This document shows positions 1 through 7,851 of a stretch of 64,000 nucleotides of DNA, piece after piece; positions within the stretch are counted from its first letter, which is position 1; every line of letters starts with the position of its first letter. Made by a program: the position numbers and the translations under genes. The notes below the pieces were generated by a model. That model saw only the letters and a list, made by a program, of their open reading frames with translations. It was not told the DNA's origin and did not search any database. This DNA comes from an uncultured Christensenella sp. (GTDB lineage Bacteria > Bacillota > Clostridia > Christensenellales > Pumilibacteraceae). The stretch lies in the NCBI GenBank assembly GCA_910585955.1, contig CAJUGC010000006.1, positions 1 to 64,000 on the forward strand, written 5' to 3'.

Positions 1-61
1 CGTGGGAAGTCTACCCACGCTTATCCCAAGACTTAATCTTATTTACTTTTGTGCATACAAA

Positions 62-94
62 AAGTACTTCGAGAGCTTCTCGAAGTACTTTTTT
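62..94 (+). terminator. Rho-independent terminator
   Basis: A perfect 13-bp stem (62-74 with 78-90) with a 3-nt loop is followed by a T run. It probably ends a transcript that enters from the left of the window. The first 20 bases also form a 6-bp hairpin (1-6 with 14-19), but too little is present to say what that transcript is. Confidence 0.8.
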
Positions 95-146
95 CTTTTG
101 CCGCTTTATAAGACGAAAAAAAGTTTTTATAAAAACCGAAAAAGAG

Positions 147-179
147 GTCAACAAATACGGGAAATTCGGGTATATATTA
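147..179 (+). promoter_or_regulatory. Candidate ECF-type promoter upstream of the sigma gene
   Basis: The motif is GTCAAC, 18 nt, then TATATATTA. The same two boxes with the same 18-nt spacing recur at 2478-2510, just past the end of the sigma operon. The -35 box is not a normal TTGACA, so an autoregulated alternative-sigma promoter is a reasonable inference. It would leave a leader of about 170 nt before the sigma gene at 358. No convincing gene lies in the leader; the reading frames there lack ribosome sites. Confidence 0.4.
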
Positions 180-357
180 GGAACAAAGGATAAAAGGAGT
201 GATAAGCTATGTAAAGGTGCTTTCGGACAAAATAATTACCATATGACTTGTCTAAAGATGTTGCAGTTCTTGACTTTCTCGGGAATTTTGTGTATCATGG
301 AAGCGAACTTATCTATTTTTTTGATACTATAGAAAGACTTACGGGAAAGGAAGATTA

Positions 358-885
358 ATGTCGGATTATTCAAAAGAAGTTAATAGATGTCTGAGCGGAG
401 TCAAACGCGGAAAGGCAGGCTGCTTTGAAAAACTGTTTGAATTGACGGCAAATCACTTGCGCTATATTGCGTTAAAGCACATATGCGATAAAAGTCTCGT
501 CGATGACGTAGTATCGGAAACGTATGTAAGAGTCATGAAATATATCTATTCGTATGACGGAAATATAAGCGGTTTGGCTTGGTTGTACAAAATAGTAAAG
601 AACGTATGTATGGATATGAACGACAAAGAAAAACGCGAGCGCGACATTATCGCTATGGAAACTGCGGCGGCGCTTGATATTTCGGAAAACGAGAACATGG
701 AAGACAGTATCGATTTGTTTACCGCAATGAAGGACGTCGACGATGTAGACAAGGAAATTTTGAGAATGCGCTTTTACGAGGACATGACTCTCGAAGACAT
801 CGGAAAAGAGATCGGCATTACCAAAACCGCTGTTTGCAAACGCGTGAAACGTATCTTGCGCGGCATGAGCAAACATTTCAAATGA
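358..885 (+). CDS. ECF-type RNA polymerase sigma factor
   Basis: A 175-residue sigma-70 family protein of extracytoplasmic-function size. It would direct RNA polymerase to a small regulon. The N-terminal half carries a region-2 pattern (LVDDVVSETYVRVMKYI, about residues 46-62), including the usual acidic residues and the -10 recognition helix. The C-terminal region 4 holds a helix-turn-helix (YEDMTLEDIGKEIGITKTAV, about residues 138-157). The start is preceded by GGGAAAGGA. It is followed after 33 nt by a secreted peptidase and then by a one-pass membrane protein, so a sigma/anti-sigma operon is likely. Its target promoter may be the GTCAAC-N18-TATATATTA motif seen upstream and again at 2478. 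The family is certain; the exact ECF group cannot be told. Confidence 0.88.
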   Translation: MSDYSKEVNRCLSGVKRGKAGCFEKLFELTANHLRYIALKHICDKSLVDDVVSETYVRVMKYIYSYDGNISGLAWLYKIVKNVCMDMNDKEKRERDIIAMETAAALDISENENMEDSIDLFTAMKDVDDVDKEILRMRFYEDMTLEDIGKEIGITKTAVCKRVKRILRGMSKHFK

Positions 886-918
886 GTATAAAAAACCTAA
901 AGAGGCAGGAGGGTATAC

Positions 919-1725
919 ATGAAGAAGTTGAAAAAGTTTTTGGCAGTGCCTATGCTGTTGGCGAGTATGCTATTGTGTGTCGCGTGGACGCCTGAGGCGG
1001 AGCAAGATCGCTATGCGGACGTACAACTTATTTCGCCGTATGCGAACGAATACATATATTATACGCGAAAAGAGGGTGATTTGCAGTCTACGGCAGGCGG
1101 TTGCCCGCAATACACGGTAATCGATGGACTCGAGAATGCTTGCGGACCTGTGGCAGGCGCGGAAATAGTCGGTTTTTACGACAAGTATTTTTCCAATCTT
1201 ATCCCCGGCTGGGATTCTTACTATCCCGCATCGGGCAAATACAGATTTCCGAGCGATACATACACCGCCCCTGTAATTCGCAGTCTCTACACGAGTATGC
1301 GTACAAACGTAGACGACGTTGGCGTAAGCGAGAGCGATTGTTTGAACGGATTGAAGTCATACATAAACAGCAGAGGTTATAGCGTAAACTATGAAAGCGT
1401 GCTCAGCGGCAGCACCGTGAACTTCGGGGCGTGCAAGACTGCTACGAAGAACAACAAAGTAATCATTCTGTTTTCGAGAGCAACGAATATTTATTCGATA
1501 AGCGAAGAAGGCTCTTACGATACGATCATGCCTATGAGCATAGGCGGACTTCATATTATGGTTGGCTACGGATATTACGAAGCGAAATATTACAACGCGA
1601 GCGGACTTTTCCGTACAGACTATTACTTACAGGTTTCCACGGGACTCGGATCACCGCTTCCGATAGCAATGTATAAAGTAAATCCCAATGATTTAAATGC
1701 CGCTTATATAGTAAATATAGCTTAG
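919..1725 (+). CDS. Secreted C39-like cysteine peptidase
   Basis: A 268-residue exported protein. A basic, hydrophobic N-terminus (residues 1-22) is a signal peptide. The mature part has a papain-like layout: the nucleophile region NACGPVAGAEIVGFYDKY has Cys at about residue 75, and a catalytic-type His lies in GGLHIMVGYGYY near residue 212. This matches C39-like peptidase domains of Clostridia, which cleave peptides outside the membrane. The gene has a good ribosome site (AGGAGGG) and lies between the sigma factor and the membrane protein. That placement is unusual and suggests the peptidase takes part in sensing, or is a founding target of the sigma factor. Substrate unknown. It could also be an inactive C39-like binding domain, but both key residues are present. 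Confidence 0.75.
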   Translation: MKKLKKFLAVPMLLASMLLCVAWTPEAEQDRYADVQLISPYANEYIYYTRKEGDLQSTAGGCPQYTVIDGLENACGPVAGAEIVGFYDKYFSNLIPGWDSYYPASGKYRFPSDTYTAPVIRSLYTSMRTNVDDVGVSESDCLNGLKSYINSRGYSVNYESVLSGSTVNFGACKTATKNNKVIILFSRATNIYSISEEGSYDTIMPMSIGGLHIMVGYGYYEAKYYNASGLFRTDYYLQVSTGLGSPLPIAMYKVNPNDLNAAYIVNIA

Positions 1726-1733
1726 AGTGTAAA

Positions 1734-2408
1734 ATGAAAGAACGTGATGTGCACAACTTAATAGAACGTCAGGACGAGGAGGGCAAGAAAGCCCTTTATG
1801 CCCGCGTCTGCAGTGAGCTTGGAATCGAGGCGAAAGCCAAGCCCGCGCCCCGTTCTAAGCGCGCTCTTTTATGGCGTGCGCTCGTGCCCGCGCTTTCGTT
1901 TTGTATTATATGCCTTGCAATAATCTTGCCCGTTGCGTTCGGAAACAGGGTAGATCCCAATCCCAACAGATATTGTCTGAGCGCCGACTGCGTGGAAGTC
2001 TCTCTTGACGTCAGCATAAAAGAATATGCGAGTCAAAACGGAAAATCTATGCTGTATGTAGATTGGTACGATATTGCCGAAGATGTAAAAACCAAATCCT
2101 ATGTGAACAAAAACGACAGCTCCGATATTATTTTTCTTGACGAATATATATTAAACGGCGAGACGGGTGATGCTGTTAGGATTAGTATTTTTGATAAGCA
2201 TACCTATCTTGATACATTTGATTTTTTAGACAATAAAACCTATGAAGAAGATGTATATAAAAATGTTCATTTGAGATGGAAAGTTGAAATGCAACAAAAT
2301 TTAGGTCTTATTTCTTACGGCGACTATAGGTACTATGTGCAGATATCCGAACCTTCGGAAAGCATTGTATCCATTCTCAAAGGAATGGTTGACACTGCGG
2401 TGCAGTGA
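1734..2408 (+). CDS. Single-pass membrane protein, possible anti-sigma factor
   Basis: A 224-residue protein. A charged cytoplasmic N-terminus of about 45 residues (MKERDVHNLIERQDEEGKKA at the start) is followed by one hydrophobic segment (about residues 47-68, ALVPALSFCIICLAIILPVA) and an extracytoplasmic domain of about 155 residues with no motif I recognise. It starts 8 nt after the peptidase and has only a weak ribosome site, which suggests coupling. Position after an ECF sigma gene and the topology fit an anti-sigma factor; no zinc-binding anti-sigma motif (HxxxCxxC) is visible, so this is inference. The downstream AT-rich spacer holds a second copy of the promoter motif. Confidence 0.55.
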   Translation: MKERDVHNLIERQDEEGKKALYARVCSELGIEAKAKPAPRSKRALLWRALVPALSFCIICLAIILPVAFGNRVDPNPNRYCLSADCVEVSLDVSIKEYASQNGKSMLYVDWYDIAEDVKTKSYVNKNDSSDIIFLDEYILNGETGDAVRISIFDKHTYLDTFDFLDNKTYEEDVYKNVHLRWKVEMQQNLGLISYGDYRYYVQISEPSESIVSILKGMVDTAVQ

Positions 2409-2477
2409 TAGCAATACTTTAAAAAATCGACAATTTTATATAAAATTATAAAAAATAAAAAATTTTTCGATAATCGA

Positions 2478-2510
2478 GTCAACTTTTCGGTATATTCGGA
2501 GTATATATTA
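2478..2510 (+). promoter_or_regulatory. Second copy of the ECF-type promoter motif
   Basis: GTCAAC, 18 nt, TATATATTA, the same boxes and spacing as at 147-179; both copies also carry ATTCGG just before the -10 box. It would start a transcript near 2517. Confidence 0.4.
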
Positions 2511-2515
2511 TGTTA

Positions 2516-2627
2516 TACCAAGGAGGCACTTGAAGTACCGACGAAATACTAATGACAAAGTTGTTGATATACTACAAACTCCTACATATCGAATACGGCT
2601 TTCTTCGGAGAGCCGTATTCGATTTTT
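2516..2627 (+). ncRNA. Candidate short transcript (small RNA or small ORF)
   Basis: It lies between the promoter motif at 2478-2510 and a strong terminator (stem 2589-2600 with 2611-2622, then five T). The predicted RNA is about 110 nt and opens with AAGGAGG at its very 5' end, an exposed Shine-Dalgarno sequence. A reading frame from TTG at 2530 (39 codons) sits only 3 nt after that site, and the ATG at 2552 is 26 nt away, so neither is a well-placed start. A regulatory RNA controlled by the upstream sigma factor is possible but unproven. Confidence 0.35.
2589..2627 (+). terminator. Terminator of the short transcript
   Basis: A 12-bp stem with core GAATACGGCT/AGCCGTATTC and a 10-nt loop, followed by TTTTT. 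A second hairpin with nearly the same stem lies at 2649-2677. Confidence 0.75.
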
Positions 2628-2648
2628 ATTCGACGTGCTTTCAAAATA

Positions 2649-2677
2649 AAATACGGCTTCGCTTGGAAGCCGTATTT
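2649..2677 (-). terminator. Terminator of gdhA
   Basis: An 11-bp stem (2649-2659 with 2667-2677); on the minus strand it is followed by TTTATTTT. It lies 26 nt after the gdhA stop codon. Confidence 0.75.
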
Positions 2678-2702
2678 GCTTTGTTGCTAAGATTGCAGAG
2701 GA

Positions 2703-4034
2703 TTATTGTATGCCTTGGGCGAGCATTGCGTTTGCGACCTTCGTGAAGCCCGCGATGTTTGCGCCGTACACGAGATTGTCCTTGTGTCCGTACTCTTCCG
2801 CCGCAGCCGCCGCCTGACGGTAGATGCCCACCATTATGCCGTGGAGCTTGGCGTCGACTTCCTCGAACGTCCAATTGAGACGCTGCGAGTTCTGGCTCAT
2901 TTCGAGCGCGGAGGTTGCTACGCCGCCCGCATTTGCCGCCTTGCCGGGAGCGAACAGCACGCCGCTCTTTATAAGGTACTCGGTCGCTTCGGGGGTCGTA
3001 GGCATATTTGCGCCCTCGGCAACAGCCGTAACTTTGTTCTTTACGAGAGCCTTCGCGTCGTCGAGGTTAAGCTCGTTCTGCGTAGCGCAGGGGAGAGCGA
3101 CGTCGCACTTGACCTGCCATACATGGCCGCTCGTCGAGTACTCGGACTTCGGGCGGAACGCTTTGTATTCGGAAAGTCTGCCGCGCTTGACTTCCTTGAT
3201 TTCTTTGACGGCTTTGAGATCGATTCCGTCGGGGTCGTAGATCCAGCCCGTAGAGTCGGACATCGTGACGGGCTTTGCCCCGAGCGCATAAGCTTTTTCG
3301 ACGGCGTAGATTGCGACGTTGCCTGCGCCCGAGACGGCGACGGTCTTGCCCTTGAGAGAAGAGCCGTGCGCCTTAAGCATTTCTTCGGTGAGGTATACGA
3401 GGCCGTAGCCCGTCGCTTCGGTGCGGGCGAGCGAGCCGCCGTAGGAAAGCCCCTTGCCCGTAAGCACGCCTTCGTAAAGTCCCGTAATCTTCTTATAAGT
3501 GCCGTACATATAGCCTATTTCGCGTGCGCCCGTTCCGATGTCGCCTGCGGGAACGTCTACGTCCGCTCCGATGTACTTATAAAGCTCGGTCATGAACGAG
3601 CGACAGAACTCGAACACTTCGCGGTCGGATTTGCCTTTCGGGTCGAAGTCCGAGCCGCCTTTGCCGCCGCCTATCGGCAGTCCCGTAAGGCTGTTTTTGA
3701 AGATCTGTTCGAAGCCGAGGAACTTGATGATTCCGAGGTTTACGGACGGGTGAAGGCGCAAGCCGCCCTTGTAAGGACCGATCGCGTTGTTGAACTGAAC
3801 GCGAAAGCCGCGGTTGACGTGCGGCACGCCCTTGTCGTCTATCCAGGGCACGCGGAACATTATTTGTCTGTCCGGCTCGGTAAGGCGCTCCAAAAGCGCG
3901 TTCTTTCTGTATTCGGGGTGCTTTTCGACTACGGGTTCGAGCGCTTCGAGCACTTCCTTTGCCGCCTGGTGAAACTCGGTTTCGCCGGGGTTCTTTGCGA
4001 TTACGTTCGCAAGTACTTCGCTGACGTAAGACAT
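2703..4034 (-). CDS. gdhA: NADP-type glutamate dehydrogenase
   Basis: This 443-residue enzyme interconverts 2-oxoglutarate plus ammonia and glutamate with NAD(P)H, in the cytoplasm, as a hexamer. Full length for the family (about 445). The N-terminal dimerisation and substrate domain contains the GGLRLHPSVN segment (about 90-99) and the catalytic lysine in PIGGGKGGSDFDP (Lys near 125). The dinucleotide-binding domain shows VAVSGAGNVA at about residues 230-239. An AAGGAG ribosome site 8 nt before ATG fixes the start. It is monocistronic, with its own TTGACG/TATACT promoter and a cre-like box just upstream, so carbon-catabolite control of nitrogen assimilation is plausible. The long open frame on the opposite strand (2706-4079) is a codon-bias shadow. 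Confidence 0.97.
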   Translation of the reverse strand: MSYVSEVLANVIAKNPGETEFHQAAKEVLEALEPVVEKHPEYRKNALLERLTEPDRQIMFRVPWIDDKGVPHVNRGFRVQFNNAIGPYKGGLRLHPSVNLGIIKFLGFEQIFKNSLTGLPIGGGKGGSDFDPKGKSDREVFEFCRSFMTELYKYIGADVDVPAGDIGTGAREIGYMYGTYKKITGLYEGVLTGKGLSYGGSLARTEATGYGLVYLTEEMLKAHGSSLKGKTVAVSGAGNVAIYAVEKAYALGAKPVTMSDSTGWIYDPDGIDLKAVKEIKEVKRGRLSEYKAFRPKSEYSTSGHVWQVKCDVALPCATQNELNLDDAKALVKNKVTAVAEGANMPTTPEATEYLIKSGVLFAPGKAANAGGVATSALEMSQNSQRLNWTFEEVDAKLHGIMVGIYRQAAAAAEEYGHKDNLVYGANIAGFTKVANAMLAQGIQ

Positions 4035-4119
4035 AGTTTATATCTCCTTAAAAATTTATTTCGTGTTCGGTTGTCTTAAGCGTGGCTTATATATCCGCCG
4101 CAAAAAACAGCTTACATAC

Positions 4120-4148
4120 AGTATATGATATCTTTTTTTGCCCGTCAA
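4120..4148 (-). promoter_or_regulatory. gdhA promoter
   Basis: On the minus strand, TTGACG, 17 nt, TATACT. Transcription would start near 4113 and give a leader of about 80 nt. Confidence 0.7.
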
Positions 4149-4153
4149 CGATA

Positions 4154-4167
4154 TGAAAGCGCTTTCT
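4154..4167 (-). promoter_or_regulatory. cre-like (CcpA) operator upstream of gdhA
   Basis: TGAAAGCGCTTTCT contains a perfect 12-bp palindrome and matches the catabolite-response element consensus of Firmicutes almost base for base. It ends 5 nt upstream of the -35 box, centred near -47. That is an activator-like position rather than the usual roadblock position. Confidence 0.55.
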
Positions 4168-4257
4168 GTATATTTCTTATATAATATTTACTTATACGGG
4201 GTATAACGTCGCGCCGCATTTTTCGTTTTGCGTGAATAAAATTCGATTCAAATAAAA

Positions 4258-4279
4258 AAGCAAGCCGCAAGGCTCGCTT
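4258..4279 (-). terminator. Terminator after dnaI
   Basis: A 9-bp stem with one mismatch (4258-4266 with 4271-4279) and a GCAA loop. Read on the minus strand it ends in TTTTTTATT. Confidence 0.65.
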
Positions 4280-4290
4280 TGAAAATCCGT

Positions 4291-5199
4291 TTATTTTTTC
4301 TTTATCGCGTTGCGCAAATCTTCGTCGGGGAAAGGGAAGGCGTAGGCAATGCGCTTGTCGAACAGGCGACTTGCCGTGCGCTCGCCGTAGCGGACGGCTA
4401 AGTCGCTCGGCGTAAGGTTAGTCGTGATAAGAGTGTGTTTGCCGCTTATCATGCGCTCGTTTAGCACGAGATACAGATATTCGAGCGTGATGTTCTTTAG
4501 TATGCTCTCCGTGCCGAGGTCGTCTATTACGAGCAGATCGCAGTCGAGCACGGGGGAGAGATAGCTCTCCTTGCTGTCGTCGAAAGTCGTGTGGTAGGCG
4601 CGCATACTCTCGACAAAGCCGAACGCCGTCATGATAGCGGCGCTGTAGCCCTTTCGCATGACCTCGCCCGCGACCGCCGTCGCCGCAAAAGTCTTGCCGC
4701 CTCCCGCGTGTCCCATGAAGATAAGATTGCGAACCTCGACTTCGGGAAAGCCCGCGACGTACTTTTCGAGTTTAGCCTTTATTTTCTCCATAGCAGGGCG
4801 CGACTTTTGGGAATAGACGCTTATATCCATGTCGGAAAAATAGCGGGGAGAGAGCGCAAACTTCGACCCCTTTTCGCTTTCCAAAACTTTTTTTATGACG
4901 CAGCGGCAGATCTTGCCGCCGTCATAGCCGGTGTCGCCGCACGTCTTGCAAGCGGGCGGAGGGTCGAGCGAAAGCGCGGAAAATCCGTGCGTTTTGAGAA
5001 TTTCCGCTCGCTCTTTTAAAAGTTTTTTCACATCGACTTTTTCGCCGCGAAGCTCTTGAAGCCCCGCAAGGCGCAAGGCGCGTTCGTTCTCGTAAAATCT
5101 TTTGTCGCTTTCGACAAGCCTTTGTTTGAGCGCGGCGGCGTCGTCGATTTCGCGCCTGCGCTTTGCCGTTATTTCTTTGATTGCGGCTGTATAGTCCAT
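4291..5199 (-). CDS. dnaI: DnaI/DnaC-type replicative helicase loader ATPase
   Basis: A 302-residue AAA+ ATPase that loads the replicative DnaB helicase at origins and restarted forks. The N-terminal helical part (1-80) is followed by a zinc-finger-like cluster (CKTCGDTGYDGGKICRC, about 84-100). The ATPase core has Walker A GHAGGGKT (163-170) and Walker B LLVIDD (222-227) followed by LGTE. Length and layout match DnaI of Bacilli and Clostridia and the DnaC family. It lies 10 nt downstream of a DnaD-like gene in the same operon, and that pairing supports a loader rather than an IstB transposase helper, the main alternative. Confidence 0.88.
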   Translation of the reverse strand: MDYTAAIKEITAKRRREIDDAAALKQRLVESDKRFYENERALRLAGLQELRGEKVDVKKLLKERAEILKTHGFSALSLDPPPACKTCGDTGYDGGKICRCVIKKVLESEKGSKFALSPRYFSDMDISVYSQKSRPAMEKIKAKLEKYVAGFPEVEVRNLIFMGHAGGGKTFAATAVAGEVMRKGYSAAIMTAFGFVESMRAYHTTFDDSKESYLSPVLDCDLLVIDDLGTESILKNITLEYLYLVLNERMISGKHTLITTNLTPSDLAVRYGERTASRLFDKRIAYAFPFPDEDLRNAIKKK

Positions 5200-5209
5200 A
5201 AGTCTCCCC

Positions 5210-6607
5210 TTAAAGTTTGTCGTCGTTAAGCTCTTCGAACATTGCGTTTAATTCGTCCGCCGAATAGGTCTTTGCGGGCGCGGCTTTAGCTGCGGGTTTG
5301 AAGCAGTCGGCGTCATTTGCCGTCTTAACGCCGCCGTCAAACCAATCTCCGAGCACCTTGTTGATGTAGAGAACGGGGCGCTCCTTGCCGACGGCGGAAG
5401 CCGCCGCCTTTTCGATAAGCTCGTCGCTCATATGCCAAGAGTGTTTCCACTTTTCAAACAGCGTGCGTTCTCCCGCGTCGAGCGAGCAGGGCACGCCCGC
5501 GCTTTGCAAGATCTCGGCGACTTTTTTGCCGCAGGCAACGTATTCCGTGATGTCGCTTGCGGACACAAGTCCCTTGCGGTGGAATCCCGTCACCATACCG
5601 TTCATGCCCTCGAGCGTGCGCGTGTTCGCGCTCAGGCAATACGAAGCGATCGTAAGCAGGGTCTCGTCCGTATATCCGAGCGCCTGCCACTTCTTAAGAT
5701 AGGTTTCGACAAGCGAGTCGAGACTGCCGTAACTTAAGCCGAGATTGCGCACTATGCCGCCCATAGTGTCGTATTGCTGTTTGCGGCGAGCTTCGTATTC
5801 GTCGATAGCCGCGCTTCCCATAAGGCGCATTTCGCTGTATTTCGTAAGAAGAGAGTCGAGCCGTTCCATGCCGCCGCGCTTGACGCAGGACGCAACGTGC
5901 ATGACGGTGGGGGAGTCGAAGCCGTATGTGCGAATCCATTTCGTGTACAGTCTGCTGTCCTCCGGCTCGTATCTGCGCTTTAATTTGAGCGCTTTTAAAA
6001 CCGCGGTGACTTCGCTGTACATAAAATCGTATTCGTTGATCTTTTCGGACACTGCCGCATAAGTCGTACAGCCCTCGTCTGCGAGGTTGCGCGCGACTTT
6101 GAGTATGTACGCGGAATGTATCTTTTCGCCCTTTATGCGTATGCAATAGCCTATAATGATAAGCATGGCTTCGACTTCGATGTGAAGCGTGTCCATGCAG
6201 TAATAGTATTCGTTGTATTCGGCGGGCAAAAAGTTGCGGTCGGGAAGCATGGCGTGAAGCTGGTCGTTGAACCCGCGAAACTTCTCCTTCGAGTACTTGC
6301 GAACCTGTTTTGCGGCTGGAATTACGGGCAAGTATTCGACATACGTCGTGTCCGCGCGGTGCACGCATACAAGCCCGTTTTCTTCCCAATAGGAAAAGGC
6401 GGACAAGACGCTCTCTTCGTCTGCGCCGCAGGCTGCGGCAAGACGGGAAATATCGGTCGCGCCGCTGAGGCCCTGCGCCGCCGCAAGCCCGCAGATATAG
6501 ACCTTGACGTGATTTTCGGGCGCGTAAGGCAGATAATCGGTTATGAAAGCGGCGTCGAGTATCAGCTTTCCCTCGGCTGCGTTTTCCCTGGACAGGCGTG
6601 TAAACAT
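5210..6607 (-). CDS. DnaD/DnaB-domain replication initiation protein
   Basis: A 465-residue protein of the DnaD/DnaB (Bacillus-type) family, which remodels origin DNA and brings the helicase loader. The N-terminus (about 1-110) has a winged-helix feel, with DISRLAAACGADEESVLSAF. Later there are two DnaD-like helical repeats: around 225-310 (YGFDSPTVMHVASCVKRGGM) and around 310-375, ending YLKKWQALGYTDETLLTIAS, the recognisable YxxxW...GF signature. The C-terminus (KTYSADELNAMFEELNDDKL) is typical of this family. It has a GAGGA ribosome site and its own promoter at 6645-6674, and it is co-transcribed with dnaI. It is divergent from sbcD. Confidence 0.82.
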   Translation of the reverse strand: MFTRLSRENAAEGKLILDAAFITDYLPYAPENHVKVYICGLAAAQGLSGATDISRLAAACGADEESVLSAFSYWEENGLVCVHRADTTYVEYLPVIPAAKQVRKYSKEKFRGFNDQLHAMLPDRNFLPAEYNEYYYCMDTLHIEVEAMLIIIGYCIRIKGEKIHSAYILKVARNLADEGCTTYAAVSEKINEYDFMYSEVTAVLKALKLKRRYEPEDSRLYTKWIRTYGFDSPTVMHVASCVKRGGMERLDSLLTKYSEMRLMGSAAIDEYEARRKQQYDTMGGIVRNLGLSYGSLDSLVETYLKKWQALGYTDETLLTIASYCLSANTRTLEGMNGMVTGFHRKGLVSASDITEYVACGKKVAEILQSAGVPCSLDAGERTLFEKWKHSWHMSDELIEKAAASAVGKERPVLYINKVLGDWFDGGVKTANDADCFKPAAKAAPAKTYSADELNAMFEELNDDKL

Positions 6608-6644
6608 TTGATTTTGTCCTCGAAATATTGTATACTTTTAATAA

Positions 6645-6674
6645 AGTATAACACAAACGCGACCCGCTTTGCAA
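6645..6674 (-). promoter_or_regulatory. Promoter of the dnaD-like/dnaI operon
   Basis: On the minus strand, TTGCAA, 18 nt, TATACT. It lies in the 110-bp divergent region shared with sbcD. Confidence 0.6.
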
Positions 6675-6717
6675 GTTTATCGGCGGTGAAAAGCGCGTTT
6701 ATTTTTTCGGAGAGCTT

Positions 6718-7851
6718 ATGAAAATTTTGCACACTTCCGATTGGCACTTGGGCAAGCGGTTGCCGCCGTTTTCGCGCGAGGACGAACAGCGCGAGATCCT
6801 GCGGGAAATAGCGGGCATTGCGCGCGCCGAAAACGTCGATGTAACTATTATAGCAGGCGATGTTTTCGACGTTTCCGTGCCGCCTGCGACAGCCGAAGAG
6901 ATGTTCTACTCGGCGGCGAGCGAGCTTGCCAAAAACTGCCTCGTAGTGGCGATCGCGGGAAATCACGACGACGGCGAGCGGCTCAAAGCGCCCGACGTGC
7001 TCGCAAAAGTCAGCGGCATAATCCTTGCGGGAGGTTTCGACTGTTCGGCTCTTTCGTGCACGCCCGTTACGGGCGGAAAAGTCGAGGGGCGCACGGGCGG
7101 CATAGTTTTCGAAAAGAACGGCGAAAGGCTCAACATCATGCTTTGTCCGTATCTTACCGAGGCGCGTAAAGGAGATCCGCCTGCGCCCGACTTTGCCGCC
7201 TATGTCGAAAAAGTTTTGAGCGAGCGCGCCGCGAGCGTGTTTTCCGAGGACGGCACGAATATGGCGGTCGCGCACCTGTTTATGCTCGGCTCGTCCACGC
7301 TCGGAGAAGAGCGGGAACTCGGCTCGGCAAAGCTCTTGCCGCTCTCGGTGCTTCCGAGGTGCGACTATACTGCGCTCGGTCATGTGCACAAGCCTATGAA
7401 ACTTACGGACAATGTTCGCTATTGCGGATCCATACTCGGTTACAGCTTCGAGGCGGCGGACATTCAAAGGCGGATAATAATCTACGACACCGTGACGAAA
7501 GAGATAAAGGAAGTGCCGCTCGGGTGCGGGCGCAAGCTCGTTACGGTGAGAACAAAGAGCTTCGACGAGGCGCTTTCGGCGCTCCGAAACGCGGGCGACA
7601 ACTTCGTGAAAATAGTCTATGACTGCGCCGAGCCGCTGACGGCGAGTAGGACGTCGGAACTCGAGCGCGCGGGCAAACTCGCCGTGCTCGAGATAGTGCC
7701 GCAGGGAATAAAGCGCGAGATAAAAAGGCGAGCGCACCGAACGCCGAGCGAGCTGTTCGAAGAGTTCTACGGTGTGCGTTCGGGCGGCGAAAAGCCGAGC
7801 GAAAGCCTCGTGCGCGAGTTTCTCGAGCTTGTGGGGGAGGACGACGCATGA
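6718..7851 (+). CDS. sbcD: Exonuclease SbcCD, nuclease subunit D
   Basis: A 377-residue Mre11-type metallophosphoesterase. With SbcC it cuts hairpins and processes blocked DNA ends, using Mn ions. Visible metal-binding motifs in order are SDWHLGK (about residues 7-13), GDVFD (about 46-50), GNHDDGERL (about 80-88) and GHVHKP (about 220-225). Length fits the family (about 370-400). CGGAGAG provides the ribosome site. Its last codons overlap the start of sbcC by 4 nt (ATGA), so the two subunits are translated together. Confidence 0.95.
   Translation: MKILHTSDWHLGKRLPPFSREDEQREILREIAGIARAENVDVTIIAGDVFDVSVPPATAEEMFYSAASELAKNCLVVAIAGNHDDGERLKAPDVLAKVSGIILAGGFDCSALSCTPVTGGKVEGRTGGIVFEKNGERLNIMLCPYLTEARKGDPPAPDFAAYVEKVLSERAASVFSEDGTNMAVAHLFMLGSSTLGEERELGSAKLLPLSVLPRCDYTALGHVHKPMKLTDNVRYCGSILGYSFEAADIQRRIIIYDTVTKEIKEVPLGCGRKLVTVRTKSFDEALSALRNAGDNFVKIVYDCAEPLTASRTSELERAGKLAVLEIVPQGIKREIKRRAHRTPSELFEEFYGVRSGGEKPSESLVREFLELVGEDDA

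Noticed and set aside
1..50. Possible 3' end of a structured RNA at the left edge
   Set aside because: Only a 6-bp hairpin is visible and it matches no RNA family I can name; it may equally be the tail of a gene.
51..332. Open frame before the sigma gene
   Set aside because: Begins within the terminator hairpin, lacks a ribosome site and spans the candidate promoter.
2706..4079. 457-codon open frame opposite gdhA
   Set aside because: It is antisense to a certain enzyme gene, has no ribosome site and encodes an implausible sequence; it is a codon-bias shadow.
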